DNA of 42,148 bases from Lactobacillus hamsteri DSM 5661 = JCM 6256 (GTDB lineage: Bacteria; Bacillota; Bacilli; Lactobacillales; Lactobacillaceae). The notes beneath the pieces are model-generated. The model searched no databases. It saw nothing but the letters and a program-made list of their open reading frames with translations, and was not told the origin of the DNA. A program made the position numbers and the translations under genes. Where the stretch lies: NCBI RefSeq assembly GCF_000615445.1, contig NZ_BALY01000016.1:1-42148 (forward strand), read 5' to 3'. How positions within the stretch are numbered: the first letter of the stretch is position 1; each line of letters opens with the position of its first letter. Below, one piece after another: positions 27,410-35,722 of this stretch.

Positions 27410-28675
27410 TTAATCTTTGTAGAATGTCTCTTCTACAGCATGTGTAATTGCAATTTTATCATGAGCGTAAGATAGACCGCCTTGAATGTATAAACGGTAT
27501 GGTGGACGTAACGGACCATCAGAAGAAAGTTCAATAGTTGAACCTTCAGTGAAGCTTCCTGATGCCATTACAACATCGTCTTCATAACCATCTTGATGAT
27601 ATGGAATTGGATCTACGAATGAATTCATAGGTGAGTAGTGTTGGATTGCGGCACAGAATTTAACCATTGGATCTGGCTTGCCAAAAGTTACAGTTTGAAC
27701 GATATCTGTTCTTGGGTCATTCCACTTAGGAGCAACTTTCATTCCCATTTCTTCACATAAAGCTGCAGTATAAATCATACCTTTTAATGCTTCACCGGTA
27801 GTATGAGCTGCCATAAAGAATCCTTGGTAAATATCACGTAAGTAGCCCCAGGTTGCGCCTTCGCCTTTTCCTGCACCAGGAACGTTCAAACGTGAACCTG
27901 CACCTTCGATTAAATCTTTGCGGCCAACTAAGAAGGCTCCACCCTTAACAATTCCTGCTCCAGCGTTCTTAAAAAGGGAACCAGCCATCATGTCTGCACC
28001 ATAGAAAGTAGGTTCTTCACATTCAGAAAATTCACCATAACAATTATCAATGAAGATATTTACGTCTGGGCGAACTTCCTTAATGAATTTGAGCATCTTC
28101 TTAATTTTTTCCATAGTGAAACTTGCACGAACCGCATAGCCCAATGAACGTTGAATAGTTACAACTTTAATAGATTTATCTTGTAAATCTTTTTTAGCTT
28201 GTTCGTAATTAACTTCACCGTTATCAAGAAGTTCTGTTGTTTTAAAGTTAATGCCCCATTCTTTCATATTGCCAGGTTTGTTACCAGCAAGACCGATGAC
28301 TTCTTGAATTGTATCGTAAGGAGTACCTGTTAGATAGTAAAGAGTATCACCAGGACGAAGCATACTGAAAAGCCCAACAGAGATAGCTTGCGTAGCTGAT
28401 GAGAATTGTGAACGAACTAAAGCATCATCAGTTTTGAAGTAATCGGCATAAATTGCTTCAATTTTGTCACGGCCGATATCGTCATAACCGTAACCGGTTG
28501 AAGGAACTAAATCTTCTTCACCAACGCGATGTTTTCTGAATAAATCTAAAACACGTTGTTGGTTGTAAAGAACTTGTTCGTCAATTTCGTGTAAGCGAGG
28601 TGCGATAAGCTTATCAACCTTAGCTACTTTTTCACTTAAATCTTTAGGTAAATTTTCTTTCCAAGATAAAACCAT
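27410..28675 (-). CDS. ynbB: PLP-dependent enzyme of the aluminium-resistance / methionine gamma-lyase-like family
   Basis: A 421-residue fold-type I PLP enzyme. Family marks are YGYDDIGRDKIEAIYADYF (about residues 62-80), RSQFSSATQAI, the glycine-rich LRPGDTLYYLTGTPYD, IDNCYGEF (PLP-contacting Asp) and a Lys within AGSLFKNAGAGIVKGGAF. These proteins resemble cystathionine beta-lyases and methionine gamma-lyases, but their reaction is not firmly known. The ATG has AAGGAGA upstream. It starts 10 bases after the decarboxylase stop, so the two are one operon ended by a strong terminator. The pairing suggests a link to amino acid breakdown, which is an inference. Confidence 0.88.
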   Translation of the reverse strand: MVLSWKENLPKDLSEKVAKVDKLIAPRLHEIDEQVLYNQQRVLDLFRKHRVGEEDLVPSTGYGYDDIGRDKIEAIYADYFKTDDALVRSQFSSATQAISVGLFSMLRPGDTLYYLTGTPYDTIQEVIGLAGNKPGNMKEWGINFKTTELLDNGEVNYEQAKKDLQDKSIKVVTIQRSLGYAVRASFTMEKIKKMLKFIKEVRPDVNIFIDNCYGEFSECEEPTFYGADMMAGSLFKNAGAGIVKGGAFLVGRKDLIEGAGSRLNVPGAGKGEGATWGYLRDIYQGFFMAAHTTGEALKGMIYTAALCEEMGMKVAPKWNDPRTDIVQTVTFGKPDPMVKFCAAIQHYSPMNSFVDPIPYHQDGYEDDVVMASGSFTEGSTIELSSDGPLRPPYRLYIQGGLSYAHDKIAITHAVEETFYKD

Positions 28676-28685
28676 TATTTTCTCC

Positions 28686-30797
28686 TTAATTATTCTTGAT
28701 ATTCTCTTTTAAAATTTCAGCTTGTACTAAAATTGTACCGTCTTTTTGCTTAGATAAATAGACACCCTGAATTTCTGGTACAAAGCCTGGGAATTTTTCG
28801 ATTGCGCCAGCTAATACTTCAAAGTATTTTTGATCGATTTCTGACCATCTTTCACCAGGAGCAACAATAAATACACCAGGTGGATAAGGAAGAGCACCTT
28901 CAGCGGCAATTCTTCCTTGAACGTCTTTTAGGTCGACTAATTCGCTTTGATTGCGCATGAATAAAGTGTCGGCTTCTTCAGGCGTCATAACGTAAGTTTG
29001 CATGTCGGGTTTAGCAAATAATTCTTTTTGCAAAATGAAAGTTTTGTTTGCTTTATAGTAGTCATGCATTTCTTGGCATAATTGCTTTAGAGTATAACCT
29101 TTGTATCGATCTGGATAAACTTTAGCTAATTTAGGCAAGGCATTAGCAAGTGGAGCGTCTTCGTTATATAATTTTTCAAATTCTAAGAATGAATTTAAAA
29201 GCGTATCAAGCTCTTCTTTAGTGTCACCAGGAGTGAGCAAGAAAAGAAGGGAATTAAGATCAGCCTTAGCACGAATGATGCGTTTTTCCATTAAGAATTC
29301 AGAAACTACAGCGCTGGGAATTCCTTTTTCTTCATAACTTGCATCTTTAATATTTATTCCCGGGGAAATAACGGTAATTTTTAATGGATCGAGCATTGCT
29401 TCACCATCAGCAATTTCTTTAAATCCATGCCAGTAATCGTTATGGTTAAAGTCCCAATACTTATGATTAGTTGCTAACTCGTCCGTTGAGATATTCGCAA
29501 AGTTGTCAGGAACAAAAGGCTTAAATAGTTTTGATTTTTTAAGCAATTTCTTACGGAACACAATACCATTGCGTAGGATTTCGTCCCACCATTTTTTATT
29601 TCCTTCACCGGCTGTTAGATATGAGTTAACGGTTAAAGAAGCATATAGTGGGTAAGAATAACTTGAAGTTACAAATTTTAAATAGGCATTATTGAAGTGT
29701 TTATGATCTACATATCGCTTTTGACCTTTGATATGAGAGTCCTTCTTTAAAATTTGTGATGCCTGTCCCATTCCGGCTTGTTGTTTATGAAGTGATTGGG
29801 TAACTAAAATTCCGGGATCATCAGGACCGTAATTATAGGCAAGAGGTGATAAGTGATTCATGATTGGAACAAATTGTTCAAAACCACCCCAAGCACAATC
29901 AAAAAGAATGTAATCACAAAGCTTACCAATTTTATCAATTAACCATTTAGCGTCATAAAATAGGCCATCATAGGTTTCTGATTGAATAATAGCCAATCTA
30001 AAGGGACGCTTAGCTTTTGCTTTCTCAGGGTCAATTTTGGCGATTTGCTTACGAATATTTTCTTCATCTAAGGCTTTTGGATTCATTTCACCGATTAATC
30101 CCAGAGGGTTACGATCAGTTTGAATGTAAACGGGCTTAGCGCCAGTCATTACTAATGCACTGTTGTATAAAGACTTGTGATTGTTACGATCAAATAAAAC
30201 CAAATCGCCTTTAGTAAGGACAGCGCTAGCGCAGATTGAGTTTGCACTTGTTGTACCGTTTGTACAGAAATAAACTTTATCAGCGTTATAGGTTTGAGCT
30301 GCCTTTTGTTCAGCAGTTAAAGGCGTACCTTCATGAGTCATTGTGTCACCTAGCTCAGCAACGGTATCGCTTGTGTCGGCGAACATTAAATTTTTGCCGA
30401 AAAATTCATTGAAAACAGCACCAGCTGGGTGTTTGGCATAATATAAGCCATTGTGGTGTCCGGGAGTTGTAAAACTGATTGGTCGGTCTTCCGCAAAGTT
30501 GATTAAATCAGTTAAGAAACCCGGGACCATTTCTTTAGTATAATTTTGTGCGGTATGAGTAATTTTTTGGACTTCATTTTCTGTTGGAGTATTATCTGTG
30601 ATCTTAATAATTGGGATACCAAGGCCTGAAGATTTTTGTAAATCTGTAGCAACCTTTAACGAGTTATTATCATTTTTGTTTACAACGATTGCTGCAAGAG
30701 ATGCACCGTCAGTGTCCTTTGTAAGAGAAGTGGTTTTCCAATTCTCAAGATCACTGAATTTCACATGATTGCCAATGGCGATTTTTAGGAAATTCAT
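28686..30797 (-). CDS. Ornithine/lysine/arginine-type PLP decarboxylase, probably ornithine decarboxylase
   Basis: A 703-residue biodegradative decarboxylase of the fold-type I class. An N-terminal wing domain (about residues 1-110) precedes the PLP core. PLP motifs include FTTPGHHNG, STSANSICA-like FCTNGTTSANS, FDCAWGGFEQF and the PLP lysine in TQSLHKQQAGM. A C-terminal domain ends near ILVQAEILKEN. Length and wing domain match the inducible ornithine decarboxylase of lactobacilli, but ornithine versus lysine or arginine cannot be settled by eye. The true start is the ATG at 30797, after GGAGGAGAAATT. The reaction consumes a proton and makes a polyamine, aiding acid survival. An APC permease is divergent, presumably exchanging substrate and product. 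Confidence 0.93.
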   Translation of the reverse strand: MNFLKIAIGNHVKFSDLENWKTTSLTKDTDGASLAAIVVNKNDNNSLKVATDLQKSSGLGIPIIKITDNTPTENEVQKITHTAQNYTKEMVPGFLTDLINFAEDRPISFTTPGHHNGLYYAKHPAGAVFNEFFGKNLMFADTSDTVAELGDTMTHEGTPLTAEQKAAQTYNADKVYFCTNGTTSANSICASAVLTKGDLVLFDRNNHKSLYNSALVMTGAKPVYIQTDRNPLGLIGEMNPKALDEENIRKQIAKIDPEKAKAKRPFRLAIIQSETYDGLFYDAKWLIDKIGKLCDYILFDCAWGGFEQFVPIMNHLSPLAYNYGPDDPGILVTQSLHKQQAGMGQASQILKKDSHIKGQKRYVDHKHFNNAYLKFVTSSYSYPLYASLTVNSYLTAGEGNKKWWDEILRNGIVFRKKLLKKSKLFKPFVPDNFANISTDELATNHKYWDFNHNDYWHGFKEIADGEAMLDPLKITVISPGINIKDASYEEKGIPSAVVSEFLMEKRIIRAKADLNSLLFLLTPGDTKEELDTLLNSFLEFEKLYNEDAPLANALPKLAKVYPDRYKGYTLKQLCQEMHDYYKANKTFILQKELFAKPDMQTYVMTPEEADTLFMRNQSELVDLKDVQGRIAAEGALPYPPGVFIVAPGERWSEIDQKYFEVLAGAIEKFPGFVPEIQGVYLSKQKDGTILVQAEILKENIKNN

Positions 30798-30915
30798 AAT
30801 TTCTCCTCCAAAAACTATTGCAAAATGGATATAAATCCTTATAATTTTCCACGTACGTTTTTTACGGTTTAGTATAAAAACAACAGAGTATTCAAAAATA
30901 AAGTACCAAAAATAG

Positions 30916-30943
30916 ATTATATCTACATTGAGGTTATATACAA
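30916..30943 (-). promoter_or_regulatory. Promoter of the decarboxylase operon
   Basis: On the minus strand TTGTAT (30938-30943) and a perfect TATAAT (30916-30921) are 16 bases apart. The resulting leader would be about 112 bases, unusually long for this window, and contains ACGTACGT. Confidence 0.6.
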
Positions 30944-30949
30944 GTGGAT

Positions 30950-30977
30950 TTGAGGAGTTTGTGTATTTGCATACAAT
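30950..30977 (+). promoter_or_regulatory. Promoter of the APC permease
   Basis: TTGAGG (30950-30955) and TACAAT (30972-30977) are 16 bases apart. The element lies back to back with the decarboxylase promoter, only 6 bases between the two -35 elements, so one regulator could control both. Confidence 0.5.
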
Positions 30978-31040
30978 TAAAGCCCCCAAATATTGAAGAT
31001 ATGTTATAGAAAAAATCTTTAATTATTTTGGAGGATAAAA

Positions 31041-32486
31041 TTGGATAGTTTAGAACCTAAAAAACACTATATGAGCTGGCCGGTCATTGCCTTGCTTGAC
31101 TTCGTTACCATCATCAGTTTTGAAAACATTTTTTACCCATTTCAAAATCAAGGACTTTCAGTAGTAGTTTCTTGGATTTTCTTACTTTTTTCTTATGTTA
31201 TTCCTTATGCTTTGATTGCTAGTCAGATGAGTTTGACATTTGATAATCAAGCCGGAGGTTTAGCATCATGGGTTCGTCGAAGCAGTAATGATACATTGGG
31301 TTATTGGACATCATGGATGTACTGGGTACAAAGTGTTCCTTATATCGTTGATGTTTCTAACTCAGTTATTGTGTCATTCAGCTGGATAATTTTTGGCGAT
31401 AATTCTTTAGATAAAAGAATGTCAACTTTCTGGTTCGGATTGTTAACATTTGCCATTATTTTGTTGTTCATTTTGCTTGAGAATCGTTTGAAGAATTCTT
31501 TGGAAATCCTTTCACTTCTTGGTGGAGGGGCAATGTTCATCATGTCTATGCTCTTTGTGCTTTTGGCAGCTTGGGCTGTTATGCACGGGCATCATATTGC
31601 AACTCAACCATTCAACTGGGGTGCATTTAAACCATCATTTAGTTTGAATTACTTCTCAACAACTGGTTTGTTAATCTTCGCGATGTCTGGTGCGGAACTT
31701 GCTGCTCCTTACGTTTCTCAAATGCGCAATCCAAAGCGTGATTTTCCAAAGGCAATGTGGATGCTTGCTATTATGACAGGTTTTCTTACTATTTTTGGAA
31801 CTTTAGCTTTGGCAATGTTCTTTAATGCTCATCATATTCCACACGACTTTAAGATGAATGGTCCATACTATGCATTCCAATTATTGGGTGAAAGTTTGGG
31901 TGTAGGTAAGCTTTTGATGTACATCTTTGCCGTTGTTCAAGCATTGTTTATGATGGCTCAGCTTGCCGTTTTATTGGATGCTTCAAGTCGTGTGTTTGCG
32001 GGCGACGTTGCTGATAGATTCATGCCTAAGTGGCTTACTGAAAAGAAAAATAAAAACGGTCGTCCTGTTCACTCATACACTTTCACAGTTGGTTTAAGCT
32101 TATTCCTTCTTTTGCTTACAGGAACTTTGCCTAATATCAACACGATTTATAACTGGCTTTTGAACATTAATGGTATTATTTCTCCATACAAGACCTGCTG
32201 GGTATTCTTTGCCTTTGTAGCAATGCGTCTTCATCAAGAAAAATATCATTCAGACTATGTCTTTATTAAAAATAAGACTGGTGCTTTAATCGTTGGTGGT
32301 TGGTGTTTAGCCTTTACTTTTGTATGTGCCACTTTAGGTTTCATTCCACAAAATGTTAAGGTTGGTACAGTTGCCTTTAGTCATCAATTAATTATGAACT
32401 TTATTACTGTATTCGTTCTTTTCGGTTTAGGATTTATCTTGCCACTTATGCGTAAGCATAAAGAAAAGAAAAACGAAATGATGTAA
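31041..32486 (+). CDS. APC-family amino acid permease, probable substrate/product exchanger for the decarboxylase
   Basis: A 481-residue, twelve-helix amino acid/polyamine/organocation permease. Helix regions include the first segment SWPVIALLDFVTIISFENI, FAMSGAELAAPYVSQMRNPKRDFPKAMW (the conserved loop with the APC E/P and RNPKRDFP motif, about residues 213-240), and a basic C-terminus KHKEKKNEMM. In decarboxylase systems such a permease swaps amino acid for polyamine. The start is TTG at 31041, with TTTGGAGGAT seven bases upstream; no ATG fits. It is divergent from the decarboxylase gene. The RNPKRDFP segment is also seen in glutamate/GABA-type exchangers, so the substrate is uncertain. Confidence 0.88.
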   Translation: MDSLEPKKHYMSWPVIALLDFVTIISFENIFYPFQNQGLSVVVSWIFLLFSYVIPYALIASQMSLTFDNQAGGLASWVRRSSNDTLGYWTSWMYWVQSVPYIVDVSNSVIVSFSWIIFGDNSLDKRMSTFWFGLLTFAIILLFILLENRLKNSLEILSLLGGGAMFIMSMLFVLLAAWAVMHGHHIATQPFNWGAFKPSFSLNYFSTTGLLIFAMSGAELAAPYVSQMRNPKRDFPKAMWMLAIMTGFLTIFGTLALAMFFNAHHIPHDFKMNGPYYAFQLLGESLGVGKLLMYIFAVVQALFMMAQLAVLLDASSRVFAGDVADRFMPKWLTEKKNKNGRPVHSYTFTVGLSLFLLLLTGTLPNINTIYNWLLNINGIISPYKTCWVFFAFVAMRLHQEKYHSDYVFIKNKTGALIVGGWCLAFTFVCATLGFIPQNVKVGTVAFSHQLIMNFITVFVLFGLGFILPLMRKHKEKKNEMM

Positions 32487-32490
32487 AAAT

Positions 32491-32528
32491 AAAAAGACGC
32501 TTCTGTAAATTTAGAAGCGTCTTTTTTA
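32491..32528. terminator. Bidirectional terminator between the APC permease and the copper operon
   Basis: AAAAAGACGCTTCT and AGAAGCGTCTTTTT form a 14-bp stem around an 8-base loop, with T runs on both strands. It serves the two convergent units. Confidence 0.9.
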
Positions 32529-32533
32529 TTGCT

Positions 32534-34474
32534 TTAAACAGCTTTTTGGGTTGTATCACCAGCAATTTTTGTTTTATTAAGCAAAAGTGAACTACCAACA
32601 ACTGAAACAGATGAGAAGGCCATTGCAAGGCCGGCGAGTTCAGGACTTAAAGTTAAACCTAAGCCCATAAAAAGCCCGGCGGCAATAGGAATACCAATTG
32701 TGTTGTAGATAAGTGCCCAGAAGAGGTTTAATTTAATTCTATTGAAAGTCTTCTTAGAAATATCTAACGCTCTCACAACGCCTCTTAAATCGTTTTGTAC
32801 AAGGACAATTCCACCTGAATCGATGGCAATGTCAGTTCCTGAACCCATTGCGATACCAACATCTGCGGTTGATAAAGCAGGAGCGTCATTAATTCCATCA
32901 CCAACAAAGGCTACTTTTTTACCAGAATTTTGTAAATCTTTGATATGTTGTGCTTTTTCAGTTGGTAAAACACCAGCAATTACTTTATCGATGCCAACTT
33001 CATCGGCAATCGCTTGAGCAACTTTTTCATTATCACCAGTAAGCATAATAGTTGTTAAACCACGCTTTTTTAATTCAGTGATTGCTTCTTTTGAACTTGG
33101 TTTGGGCGTATCTTGAATAGCAATAAGTCCAATAATTTGATTATTGAAACCAACGTAGACAACTATCTTTGCTTGTCTTTGTAATTGTTCAGCATTTTGA
33201 GATATTTCCTGGGGAATTTCAATATTTGATGCAATTTTTTCACTACCGACAAAAGCAATTTGATCGTTGTATTCTGCTTTAACCCCTTTGCCTTCGATAG
33301 CCTCAAAATGGTTTGCTTTTATTAAAGGAATTTTTTCTTCTGTGGCCTTTTTCATAATTGCGGAGGCAAGAGGATGTTCAGAAGATTCTTCGAGACTTGC
33401 TGCAACAGAGAGAACTTTCTCATTGTCGCCGATAATATCTGTGACTTCGGGTTTACCAATTGTGATAGTTCCGGTTTTGTCAAAAACAACAGTATCAATG
33501 TCGCTGACTTCTTCAAGGACTTCACCATTTTTGATCAAAACGCCCATCTTTGCGCTTCTTGCTGTACCTACCATTAATGCTGTTGGAGTTGCTAAGCCGA
33601 GTGCACATGGGCAAGCGATAACGATGACAGAAACTGCAAATAGCATTGCTTCAACAATAGTTGCACCTAAAAATGCATACCAAATGATAAAAGTTAGAAT
33701 AGCGATGATTAAGACAGCGGGAACAAAAATATTTGAAATTTTATCAGTCATCTTTTGAATTGGAGCATGACTGGTTTGAGCCTTTTTAACTAAATCAACA
33801 ATTTGAGCAAGCATAGTATCTTGGCCAATTTTTGTTGCTTTAAATGTAATTGTTCCGTTATTGTTAATCGTTGAACCTACAACTGGATCGCCAGCTTTTT
33901 TAGTTACAGGCATGCTTTCACCTGTAACCATTGATTCATCAATTGTAGAGGATCCTTCCATGATCGTTCCATCAACGGGGATCTTTTCTCCGGGTTTAAC
34001 TCGAATTAAGTCACCGACTTGCACATCCTCTAATGGAATTTTTACGTATTTGCCGTCACGTAATACCTCGGCATCTTTTGCTTGTAAATCCATTAATTTA
34101 GCTAAAGCATTGGAGGCATTATCGTGCATTTTTTCTTCCATAGCATCGCCAAGCAAAACAAATACTGTTACAAAAGCGGCACTTTCGAAGTAAACTTCAC
34201 GACCGGTAAACATAGCGAAAATGCTGTAAAAATAGGCAACAGAAGTTCCTACCGCCACGAGTGTATTCATATTAGCACTATGCTTTTTAAAGGCTGCCCA
34301 CGCACTTTTCCAATAGGGCGCAGCTGAAATTGCCATGATAATTGTTGTCGTTATAAATGCGATCCAATTATATCCGGGCATCATCCAATGAAAAGGCATT
34401 GCAATCATTTGGATAAGCATTGGAATTGCTAAAATGAATGAAATCCAAAAGCGTTTAATATTGGATAATTTCAT
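32534..34474 (-). CDS. copA: Copper(I) P-type ATPase without N-terminal metal-binding domain
   Basis: A 646-residue heavy-metal ATPase. TGES is at residues 184-187. The ion-path motif is C288-P289-C290, the phosphorylated Asp is D332 in DKTGT, and [14 protein letters not shown] in NLFWALIYN and SS in [12 protein letters not shown] follow. CPC plus YN and MxxSS marks Cu(I) transport (group PIB-1) rather than the CPH type. The protein starts straight at the first membrane helix ([10 protein letters not shown]), so the usual soluble metal-binding domain is absent. Its ATG overlaps the preceding cupredoxin stop (TAATG), so translation is coupled. It presumably exports copper from the cytosol, with the two cupredoxin proteins as partners. 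Confidence 0.93.
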   Translation of the reverse strand: MKLSNIKRFWISFILAIPMLIQMIAMPFHWMMPGYNWIAFITTTIIMAISAAPYWKSAWAAFKKHSANMNTLVAVGTSVAYFYSIFAMFTGREVYFESAAFVTVFVLLGDAMEEKMHDNASNALAKLMDLQAKDAEVLRDGKYVKIPLEDVQVGDLIRVKPGEKIPVDGTIMEGSSTIDESMVTGESMPVTKKAGDPVVGSTINNNGTITFKATKIGQDTMLAQIVDLVKKAQTSHAPIQKMTDKISNIFVPAVLIIAILTFIIWYAFLGATIVEAMLFAVSVIVIACPCALGLATPTALMVGTARSAKMGVLIKNGEVLEEVSDIDTVVFDKTGTITIGKPEVTDIIGDNEKVLSVAASLEESSEHPLASAIMKKATEEKIPLIKANHFEAIEGKGVKAEYNDQIAFVGSEKIASNIEIPQEISQNAEQLQRQAKIVVYVGFNNQIIGLIAIQDTPKPSSKEAITELKKRGLTTIMLTGDNEKVAQAIADEVGIDKVIAGVLPTEKAQHIKDLQNSGKKVAFVGDGINDAPALSTADVGIAMGSGTDIAIDSGGIVLVQNDLRGVVRALDISKKTFNRIKLNLFWALIYNTIGIPIAAGLFMGLGLTLSPELAGLAMAFSSVSVVGSSLLLNKTKIAGDTTQKAV

Positions 34475-34761
34475 TACTTAACAACAACCTTTCCATGGAA
34501 CATATCCATTCCGCAAGCGTAGTTATAAGTTCCGGGCTTGTCAGTAGGAATATCGATTATGACTTCTTTTTTACCATCTAAATTTTCATCAAAGTTTAAA
34601 TCTTTAGAAACAATTTCATTCATGCAGCCCATATTGTCTGATGAAATAAATTTAAGTTGAGCAGGTTTGCCTTGCTTGAAAGTGATTGTATCAGGTTTAT
34701 AACCATGGTTTTCTGCATTTACAACGACTTTTTTAGTTTGTTTTTTTGAAAAAATACTCAT
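34474..34761 (-). CDS. Small cupredoxin-fold protein, likely soluble copper partner
   Basis: A 95-residue protein with a cupredoxin-like beta fold: [17 protein letters not shown], then [10 protein letters not shown], then [22 protein letters not shown] near the end. Possible copper ligands are Cys46, Cys83, Met85, Met87 and His89. The first residues ([11 protein letters not shown]) are not a signal peptide, so it is probably cytosolic, unless it is exported by other means. It shares the last 35 residues almost exactly with the membrane-anchored neighbour, including [13 protein letters not shown], so the two are duplicates. Its start overlaps the stop of that neighbour, and its stop overlaps the copA start. 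It may stand in for CopZ. Confidence 0.85.
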   Translation of the reverse strand: MSIFSKKQTKKVVVNAENHGYKPDTITFKQGKPAQLKFISSDNMGCMNEIVSKDLNFDENLDGKKEVIIDIPTDKPGTYNYACGMDMFHGKVVVK

Positions 34762-35138
34762 TATTTAACAACAACCTTTCCATGAAACATATCCATTCCG
34801 CAAGCAAAGTTATAAGTTCCTGCTTTGTCTGTTGGAATATTAACTGTAGTAATTTTTTGTTTAGTTAAATCTTCATTAACGCCAAGCTGCTCAAATACAA
34901 CGTGCGATAAGCAAGCAGTAGAGTCGCGCATGTCAAAGTTTACTTGAGCAGGGACGCCTTTTTTCAAGACAACGGTTGAAGGAGAATAGCCTCCATTAAC
35001 AACAATTGTTGCTGTTTGTTCATTGTTAACAATTGTTGAAGTACCACTGGCTTCTTTATGCTTGCCAAAGAACCACCAAATAATGAAGGCTATTAAAATT
35101 AAGCCAATAACGATTGTAAAAATTTGTGAAATATTCAT
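34761..35138 (-). CDS. Membrane-anchored cupredoxin-fold protein
   Basis: A 125-residue protein: a single hydrophobic helix (about residues 5-24), a short charged linker, then the same cupredoxin fold as its neighbour (about 40-125). Putative ligands are Cys76, His79, Cys113, Met115, Met117 and His119. The helix lacks a signal-peptidase site, so the fold is expected to be anchored on one side of the membrane; the side is not certain. It lies directly after copY and its stop overlaps the next cupredoxin start. The repeated gene suggests copper hand-off on both sides of the membrane, or two copper-binding partners of the ATPase. Confidence 0.85.
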   Translation of the reverse strand: MNISQIFTIVIGLILIAFIIWWFFGKHKEASGTSTIVNNEQTATIVVNGGYSPSTVVLKKGVPAQVNFDMRDSTACLSHVVFEQLGVNEDLTKQKITTVNIPTDKAGTYNFACGMDMFHGKVVVK

Positions 35139-35150
35139 AATTATTTACCT

Positions 35151-35585
35151 CTAACAAATTTTTTCTTTTCCAGGCAAACAATTGCATGGAACCATTTTTG
35201 GAGCCGTTTTTTCTTTTATAGCTATTTCTTTTTTCATTTTATTTAAATCGTTTTTAGAAATAGGAGAGTCATTTAAAAGTTTAAGAATCACTTCTCCTTT
35301 GTGCATATCGCACATGCGATTTAAAAGCTCTTGAGCGGCTTCTGCCATCATATCGGTTTGATTGACCGTGGCCGAATAAATAAAGCGTCTACCGTCTTTT
35401 TTGGTTGCTAGCAGGCCTTTTTTTACTAAACGCCGAAGCAAAGTTTTAATAGTTGACTCTGTCCAATCTTTTTTTGCCTGTAGTTCTTCAATAATTTGAG
35501 TTGAACTGGCGGATTGAAGCGTCCAGACAATGCGCATGACTTCCCATTCGCTATCTGAAATTGTATTAACTGTTTCGTGCATCAT
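35151..35585 (-). CDS. copY: CopY/TcrY-type copper-responsive repressor (BlaI/MecI family)
   Basis: A 144-residue winged-helix repressor. The N-terminal DNA-binding domain (about residues 7-75) reads ISDSEWEVMRIVW then TIKTLLRRLVKKGLLATKKDGRRFIY. The C-terminus ends CNCLPGKEKIC: Cys134, Cys136 and Cys144. Typical CopY has CxCx(4-5)CxC; here the last pair is reduced to one cysteine. In the family, copper displaces zinc at this hook and releases DNA. Two copies of the cop box TTTACAnnTGTAAA lie in its own promoter. The ATG at 35585 and the next at 35582 both fit; the ribosome binding site is AAAGGAAA. It leads the copper operon. Confidence 0.92.
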   Translation of the reverse strand: MMHETVNTISDSEWEVMRIVWTLQSASSTQIIEELQAKKDWTESTIKTLLRRLVKKGLLATKKDGRRFIYSATVNQTDMMAEAAQELLNRMCDMHKGEVILKLLNDSPISKNDLNKMKKEIAIKEKTAPKMVPCNCLPGKEKIC

Positions 35586-35601
35586 GTTTTGTTTCCTTTC
35601 G

Positions 35602-35642
35602 TTTACAATTGTAAATATACACCATAAGTTTACACTTGTAAA
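35602..35642 (-). promoter_or_regulatory. Copper operon promoter with two cop boxes
   Basis: TTTACAATTGTAAA (35602-35615) and TTTACACTTGTAAA (35629-35642) are perfect TACAnnTGTA operators, centres 27 bases apart. On the minus strand the -35 TTTACA (35637-35642) is inside one box, and the -10 TATATT (35614-35619) touches the other; the spacing is 17. A CopY dimer on each box would block transcription. Confidence 0.9.
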
Positions 35643-35667
35643 CTAAGATACCTATCTTTTGAATAAT

Positions 35668-35698
35668 AAAAAAGCAAGAACTTACTAAGTTCTTGCTA
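35668..35698 (-). terminator. Terminator after the first purine permease
   Basis: AGCAAGAACTT and AAGTTCTTGCT form an 11-bp stem with a three-base loop, followed by T on the minus strand. The perfect palindrome GTTTCATATGAAAC (35702-35715) lies between the stop and this hairpin. Confidence 0.85.
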
Positions 35699-35722
35699 GA
35701 TGTTTCATATGAAACTTTATTT

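Noticed and set aside
29340-29370. TTATTCCCGGGGAAATAA palindrome as an operator like those at 24070 and 37270
   Set aside because: It lies deep inside the decarboxylase coding region and is explained by codons. The similar string near 33205 is likewise within copA.
33267-33758. 163-residue open frame on the plus strand
   Set aside because: Antisense to copA, whose catalytic motifs are all intact on the other strand.
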